A stretch of 64,000 bases of DNA from Gudongella sp034006985 (lineage in GTDB: Bacteria; Bacillota; Clostridia; Tissierellales; Tissierellaceae). Positions 59,736 to 64,000 of this stretch are shown here, one piece after another. The notes under the pieces were generated by a model. It had not been told where the DNA came from and did not search any database. It was given only the letters and a program-made list of their open reading frames with translations. Both the position numbers and the translations under genes were made by a program. Positions within the stretch are counted from its first letter, which is position 1. Each line of letters begins with the position of its first letter. The stretch covers positions 62,001 through 126,000 of the forward strand of contig JAVERT010000001.1 of the NCBI GenBank assembly GCA_034006985.1, read 5' to 3'.

Positions 59736-59756
59736 AACCTCGACTTTGTCGAGGTT
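59736..59756 (-). terminator. Hairpin between pdp and the M50 gene
   Basis: AACCTCGAC, TTT, GTCGAGGTT: a 9-bp stem. The downstream - strand reads GAATTATATT, a poor T-run, so it may be a weak terminator or attenuator. Confidence 0.5.
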
Positions 59757-59760
59757 ATCA

Positions 59761-61062
59761 CTACTTTATTATATGATAAATATATGGTTTTGTCTCAGGT
59801 TTTTTATCAGAAATTACAAAAGCACCTTGAATTCTATCAATGGCTTCATTAAATTCGTCTAAATTAGTTCTTAGGAGGCAAAGAATATCACCTTTTTTTA
59901 CTAGATTACCTATTTTCTTATTTATCGTTATCCCAGCTCCATAATCTATCTTATCCTCTTTTGTTCTTCTACCTGCTCCAAGCAACATAGCAGTTATACC
60001 TATTGCCTCTGCATCAATTTCTTCTATATAACCATCTTCACTTGCTAATAAATTATAAGAATTTTTAGCTGATGGTAAAAGTTCAGGATTATCGACTACT
60101 CTTTCATCTCCGCCTTGAATTCGTATAAGTTCCTTAAACTTATCCAATGCTTTTCCTGTGTGAATTGAATCTTTTAAGTATTTATAAGCACTTTCATAAT
60201 CTTTAAACGTTCCACCTAGCACACACATATTCCCGGCAATCGCTAAGGCGATCTCTGTTTCATCCTCTGAGCCTTTCCCAGAAAGAACCTTAATTGCTTC
60301 TTTAACCTCGTTAGCATTTCCAACTTCATGACCAAGTGGCTGATCCATATTAGTGATAACAGCAATTGTATCTCTATTCAAACTTTTACCAATATTAACC
60401 ATAGTTTCAGCAAGTTTTTTCGCATCATCTAATGTTTTCATAAAAGCTCCAGAACCAACTTTAACATCTAATACAATTGCATCTGCTCCTGAAGCAATTT
60501 TTTTACTCATAATAGAACTTGCTATTAAAGGTATGCTATCTATTGTAGCAGTAACATCTCTTAAAGCATATATCTTTTTATCAGCTGGTGTTAAATTCGA
60601 AGTTTGTCCAACTATAGCCATCTTATGCTTATTCACATTATCTATAAATTCTTTATTAGTTAATTCAGTTTTAAATCCTTTTATAGATTCTAGCTTATCA
60701 ATTGTTCCACCAGTATGACCAAGTCCTCTTCCGCTCATCTTAGCAACTGGAATTCCAGCCTCTGCAACAAGTGGAATAACTATAAGGCTAATCTTATCAC
60801 CTACGCCTCCAGTTGAATGCTTATCTACTTTAATTCCCTCAATCCCTGAAAGATCTACTTGATCCCCAGAATTAACAAAACTCTCAGTAAGGTTTGCAAT
60901 CTCATCAGTATTCATTCCATTAAAATAAATAGTCATAAGAAAAGCTGACATCTGATAATCAGGTATTTCATCTTTTGTATATCCCTGAACCATAAAATCT
61001 ATTTCATCTTTATTTAATACTTCATTCTGTTTCTTTTTTTCAATAATATCAACAGCTCTCAT
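59761..61062 (-). CDS. pdp: Pyrimidine-nucleoside phosphorylase
   Basis: 433 residues. MRAVDIIEKKKQNEVLNKDEI, KVDKHSTGGVGDKISLI and KMSGRGLGHTGGTIDKLESI are the signature of thymidine and pyrimidine-nucleoside phosphorylases. LRDVTATIDSIPLIASSIMSKK and the C-terminal GAGITINKKIGNLVKKGD complete it. It splits pyrimidine nucleosides to base and pentose-1-phosphate. Two ATGs stand in series at 61065 and 61062; the second gives better ribosome-site spacing. In Firmicutes the neighbouring nudF is common. Confidence 0.94.
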   Translation of the reverse strand: MRAVDIIEKKKQNEVLNKDEIDFMVQGYTKDEIPDYQMSAFLMTIYFNGMNTDEIANLTESFVNSGDQVDLSGIEGIKVDKHSTGGVGDKISLIVIPLVAEAGIPVAKMSGRGLGHTGGTIDKLESIKGFKTELTNKEFIDNVNKHKMAIVGQTSNLTPADKKIYALRDVTATIDSIPLIASSIMSKKIASGADAIVLDVKVGSGAFMKTLDDAKKLAETMVNIGKSLNRDTIAVITNMDQPLGHEVGNANEVKEAIKVLSGKGSEDETEIALAIAGNMCVLGGTFKDYESAYKYLKDSIHTGKALDKFKELIRIQGGDERVVDNPELLPSAKNSYNLLASEDGYIEEIDAEAIGITAMLLGAGRRTKEDKIDYGAGITINKKIGNLVKKGDILCLLRTNLDEFNEAIDRIQGAFVISDKKPETKPYIYHIIK

Positions 61063-61094
61063 CATTTTCCCCTCTTTTTTCTACTTAATCCAAT

Positions 61095-61628
61095 CTAAGA
61101 CAATCTATTCTTCATAGTATAGATCCCAATAATTGTTTTACTATCGATAATATCTCCCTTTTTTATCATTTCTAGCAAGTCATCAATTTTATAGCTTTCA
61201 ACATCTATAAATTCACCTGATTCAAGCTCTTGTTCACCTTTTGTCATGTTCTCTGCAAGAAATATATATACTTTTTCAGTAGAAAAACCTGGAGATGTAT
61301 AAAACTCAAGAAGATACTCTAATTTTTCTGTGCTGTAGCCTGTCTCTTCTTTTAATTCTCTAAGAGCAGTTTCTTTAGGCTCCTCATTAACTTCAAGTTT
61401 GCCTGCAGGTAATTCAAATAAAATTTTATCAACAGCCTTCCTGTATTGACTTACTATTAGTATTTCGTTTTCATCTGTTATACCAACAATTGCAACTCCG
61501 CCTGGATGTTCAACTATTTCTCTTTTAGAATATTTCTTATCAGGTAATTCAACAGTATCAATTCTAAGATTTATTATCTTACCTTCATATAACTTATCTG
61601 ACTTCATTGTTTTTTCTTCATAAGCCAT
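61095..61628 (-). CDS. nudF: ADP-ribose pyrophosphatase (Nudix)
   Basis: 177 residues with the Nudix box GKLEVNEEPKETALRELKEETGY, split across GKLEVNEEP and ALRELKEETG (REUXEEXGU present). The N-terminal DTVELPDKKYSKREIVEHPGGVAIVGI is typical of NudF/YqkG. It hydrolyses ADP-ribose to AMP and ribose 5-phosphate. An AGGAGG site precedes the ATG. Between recN and pdp. Confidence 0.92.
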   Translation of the reverse strand: MAYEEKTMKSDKLYEGKIINLRIDTVELPDKKYSKREIVEHPGGVAIVGITDENEILIVSQYRKAVDKILFELPAGKLEVNEEPKETALRELKEETGYSTEKLEYLLEFYTSPGFSTEKVYIFLAENMTKGEQELESGEFIDVESYKIDDLLEMIKKGDIIDSKTIIGIYTMKNRLS

Positions 61629-61681
61629 TCCATATCCTCCTAATTTTCTGGTTCTAACACCTTAATTATACCACAAAAGCC

Positions 61682-63361
61682 TTAATTACCAACTTTATTA
61701 GACATTTCTAACATCTCTTTAGCGTGTTTTTTAGTAGTTTCAGTAACATCAACTCCACCTAGGAGCCTTGCTAACTCATCTACTCGCTCTTCATCACTTA
61801 GTTTTAACACTTGCGTAATTGTCTGTTCATTTTTAGAACTCTTTTGAATCACAAAATGCGTTTCTGCAAGAGCAGCAATTTGCGGTAAATGAGATATTGA
61901 GATAACTTGTCTACCATTTGAAATCCGTTTTATTTTTTCACCAACAACTTGAGCTGTCCTGCCGCTTATACCTGTATCAATTTCATCAAATATTAGAGTG
62001 AAAATCTTATCTTTATCCGCCAGTATGCCTTTAAAAGCAAGCATTATCCTAGACATTTCTCCACCAGATATTATTTCGCTAAGTGGTTTAAGAGCTTCTC
62101 CAAGATTAGTTGAAATCAAAAACTCTACATTATCATTACCCCTAGAATTTAAACTGGATTTACTATTGAAATAAACTTTAAACTCAATATCACCCATATT
62201 TAATGATTGTAGCTCTTCTTTAATTCGTTTTTCCAATTCAAGAGCCTTTTCTTTTCTTTTATTGGTCAACAAATCAGCCTTTTTAGATAGTTTGCTTGTT
62301 AAATCATCTATTTTATTAGTTAATTCTAGAAGTCTCAACTCACTATTTAAAAGATCATTGTATTCATTCTCAATTTTTTCTTTAAATTGAAGTATAGAAT
62401 AAACGCTATTTCCATATTTTTTCTTTAAAGTATTTACAAGATCAAGTCTTTCTCTAAGTAAAAATAATTTTTCTTCATCAGTCTCAAGACTCTCTGCATA
62501 ATAACTCACATCATTCGTCAATTCATTAAACTCATATCTTAAAGAATCCAATCTAGTTTTAAAAAGAAGAGTATTTTGATCTAATTTAGAGGTATTATCT
62601 ATAAACGACATAGCTGTATCTAAAAGAGTAAGAATATTAGCTTCTGTGTTATCATCCTTAAAAATACTTATGGCTGATGATAGTTCATTAATGATATTAG
62701 TAATATTGTTCAATCTTTTATACTCAGTTTCCAAACCTTCATCATCATCTGAGCTTAAATTTGCATTTTCTATCTCATCAATCTGATACTTTAATAATTC
62801 TAGTTCTCTATTCCTCTTTTCAGAACTTATGGTTAGCTTTTCTATTGAATTATTTAATTCTTTGTACTGATTGTATAAAACCTTAATCATTTCGATTAAA
62901 TCCAAACCATCTTTATCAAGAAGTGAATCTAAAATCAAAATATGATTCTTGACTGAAAGCAAAGATTGATGCTCATGTTGACCAAAAATATCAACCATTT
63001 TTTCTGTCAGAGTAGATAAAACCCCAACACTAACAGGTCTATTATTTATCCTTGATATGCTTGGATAGTCTCGTCCAATTTCTTTGCTTAAAATTAACAC
63101 ATCATCAGATTCATAGCCCAATTCTTTTAAAATTGTCTTAATATTATCATCAGTAAAAAAAACTGCCTCAATTATAGCTCTTTCTTTGCCAGTTCTTATC
63201 ATGTTTTTATTAGCCCTAGCACCAAGAACCATTTCTAAAGCTTCAATTATTATTGATTTACCAGATCCTGTTTCACCTGTAATCAAATTAAGTCCTTTTT
63301 CAAACTCTATAGTTAAATCTTCAATAATTGCAAAATTGTTGATACGAAGTTCTTTAAGCAT
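61682..63361 (-). CDS. recN: DNA repair protein RecN
   Basis: SMC-like ATPase acting on double-strand breaks. 559 residues: MLKELRINNFAIIEDLTIEFEKGLNLITGETGSGKSII (Walker A at GETGSGKS), a central coiled coil of about 300 residues, the signature LSEIISGGEMSRIMLAFKGI, Walker B FTLIFDEIDTGISG and a final ISHLPQIAA. Length is normal. It directly follows tlyA (15 bases), without argR between them. Together with recA, mutS/L and the Mre11/Rad50-like module it makes this window rich in DNA-repair genes. I see no LexA box in the visible upstream region. Confidence 0.96.
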   Translation of the reverse strand: MLKELRINNFAIIEDLTIEFEKGLNLITGETGSGKSIIIEALEMVLGARANKNMIRTGKERAIIEAVFFTDDNIKTILKELGYESDDVLILSKEIGRDYPSISRINNRPVSVGVLSTLTEKMVDIFGQHEHQSLLSVKNHILILDSLLDKDGLDLIEMIKVLYNQYKELNNSIEKLTISSEKRNRELELLKYQIDEIENANLSSDDDEGLETEYKRLNNITNIINELSSAISIFKDDNTEANILTLLDTAMSFIDNTSKLDQNTLLFKTRLDSLRYEFNELTNDVSYYAESLETDEEKLFLLRERLDLVNTLKKKYGNSVYSILQFKEKIENEYNDLLNSELRLLELTNKIDDLTSKLSKKADLLTNKRKEKALELEKRIKEELQSLNMGDIEFKVYFNSKSSLNSRGNDNVEFLISTNLGEALKPLSEIISGGEMSRIMLAFKGILADKDKIFTLIFDEIDTGISGRTAQVVGEKIKRISNGRQVISISHLPQIAALAETHFVIQKSSKNEQTITQVLKLSDEERVDELARLLGGVDVTETTKKHAKEMLEMSNKVGN

Positions 63362-63376
63362 ATGTTAAACCTCCGT

Positions 63377-64000
63377 TTATTTCAACTTGATATGAGCTTC
63401 TTCTATAACTATATCTATAGCTTCATCACTAATATGATTCTCAGCTTTAGAAAAACAAGCTAAAAACTCAACATTACCGGTAGTCCCAGTAATTGGTGAA
63501 AATGTTAACCCAACTGGGTACAAAAGTAGTTTCTCACTAAAATTTAAAACATTTATAATAACTTCTTTATGAACCGCTTTATCTTTTACTATACCCTTTT
63601 TACCAACCTTATCACGACCAGCTTCAAATTGTGGTTTTATAAGTGCAACTATCTTGCCATCCTCTTTCAATAATTTAAAAGCAACGGGTAAGATATGCTT
63701 TAAGCTTATAAAACTAACATCTATGGATACAAAGTCTAATTTATCATCAATCTCTGTAGTTTCCATATAGCGAATATTAGTTCTTTCTTTTACAATTACT
63801 CTGTCATCTTGTCTTAGTTTCCAGTCTAATTGACCATAACCAACATCAACAGCATAAACCTTTTTAGCACCTTCTTTAAGCATACAATCAGTAAATCCAC
63901 CAGTTGATGCACCCATATCCATTGCTATTACATTATTTAGGTCAATATCAAAGTTTGAGATTGCTTTCTCCAGCTTTAATCCACCTCTACTGACAAATTT
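63377..64000 (-). CDS. tlyA: TlyA family rRNA (cytidine-2'-O)-methyltransferase, N-terminally cut by the window edge
   Basis: The frame is open to base 64000, giving at least 207 residues, beginning KFVSRGGLKLEKAISNF. The S4-like N-terminus lies outside the window. The SAM domain follows with MDMGASTGGFTDCML, AVDVGYGQLDWKLR and VSIDVSFISLKHILP, then ALIKPQFEAGRDKVGKKGIV. TlyA 2'-O-methylates rRNA. A bare-domain start at 63922 would remove conserved residues, so the gene extends beyond the right edge. Confidence 0.9.
   Translation of the reverse strand, partial: KFVSRGGLKLEKAISNFDIDLNNVIAMDMGASTGGFTDCMLKEGAKKVYAVDVGYGQLDWKLRQDDRVIVKERTNIRYMETTEIDDKLDFVSIDVSFISLKHILPVAFKLLKEDGKIVALIKPQFEAGRDKVGKKGIVKDKAVHKEVIINVLNFSEKLLLYPVGLTFSPITGTTGNVEFLACFSKAENHISDEAIDIVIEEAHIKLK

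Overview
The window is a strongly A+T-rich stretch of a low-GC Gram-positive chromosome. The gene content is that of an anaerobic member of the Clostridia, most likely the Tissierellales/Tissierellia lineage. Evidence for this is a PolC-type polymerase, an RNase Y, the MEP isoprenoid genes ispG and ispH, an IspH-ribosomal protein S1 fusion, a four-subunit ferredoxin-dependent 2-oxoacid oxidoreductase, a stand-alone oxaloacetate decarboxylase-type carboxyltransferase, and a LexA/YneA SOS pair with Bacillus-type LexA boxes (GAAC-N4-GTTC). The lineage is inferred from content and gene order, not from a search. No rRNA, tRNA, CRISPR array, insertion sequence or prophage was seen.

Left arm (1-33.4 kb, every gene on the + strand): the end of rseP, ispG and polC, then the translation/RNA operon rimP-nusA-rnpM(ylxR)-infB-rbfA-nrnA-truB-ribF, then rpsO-pnp, an M16 peptidase and dut, then ftsK/spoIIIE-rimO-pgsA-cinA and recA. 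Directly behind recA is a four-gene Mre11/Rad50-like module in which the Rad50/SbcC-type ATPase is split over two proteins with a small coiled-coil protein encoded between them. Then come rny (RNase Y), a PHP phosphoesterase, a PadR regulator, an aminotransferase, a gene-poor 0.57-kb stretch and a Xer-type tyrosine recombinase.

Switch region (33.4-34.6 kb): yneA (-) and lexA (+) diverge from a short intergenic region with one exact and two near-exact LexA boxes, overlapping well-formed promoters. recA carries a further exact box, so the window holds a small SOS regulon.

Right arm (34.6-64 kb, every gene on the - strand): a PLP-dependent YnbB-like protein, miaA, mutL, mutS, miaB, three tandem M42 aminopeptidases, the ispH-S1 fusion with plsC and cmk, an HI0933-like flavoprotein, the kor operon with an RpiR-family regulator, an oadA-like gene, mnmM with a small GNAT-like protein, rluB-scpB-scpA, an M50 protease, pdp, nudF, recN and the start-truncated tlyA. 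The two arms point at each other around 34 kb, as expected if this position lies near a replication terminus or a rearrangement joint.

Most interesting items: the split Rad50-like module with a C2H2-like zinc motif at the coiled-coil tip; a perfect 38-bp palindrome at the predicted transcription start of the Xer gene; a hairpin between the Shine-Dalgarno sequence and start codon of recA; a possible AUU start for RNase Y; a structured leader before rpsO; and an internally repetitive linker in the IspH-S1 fusion.
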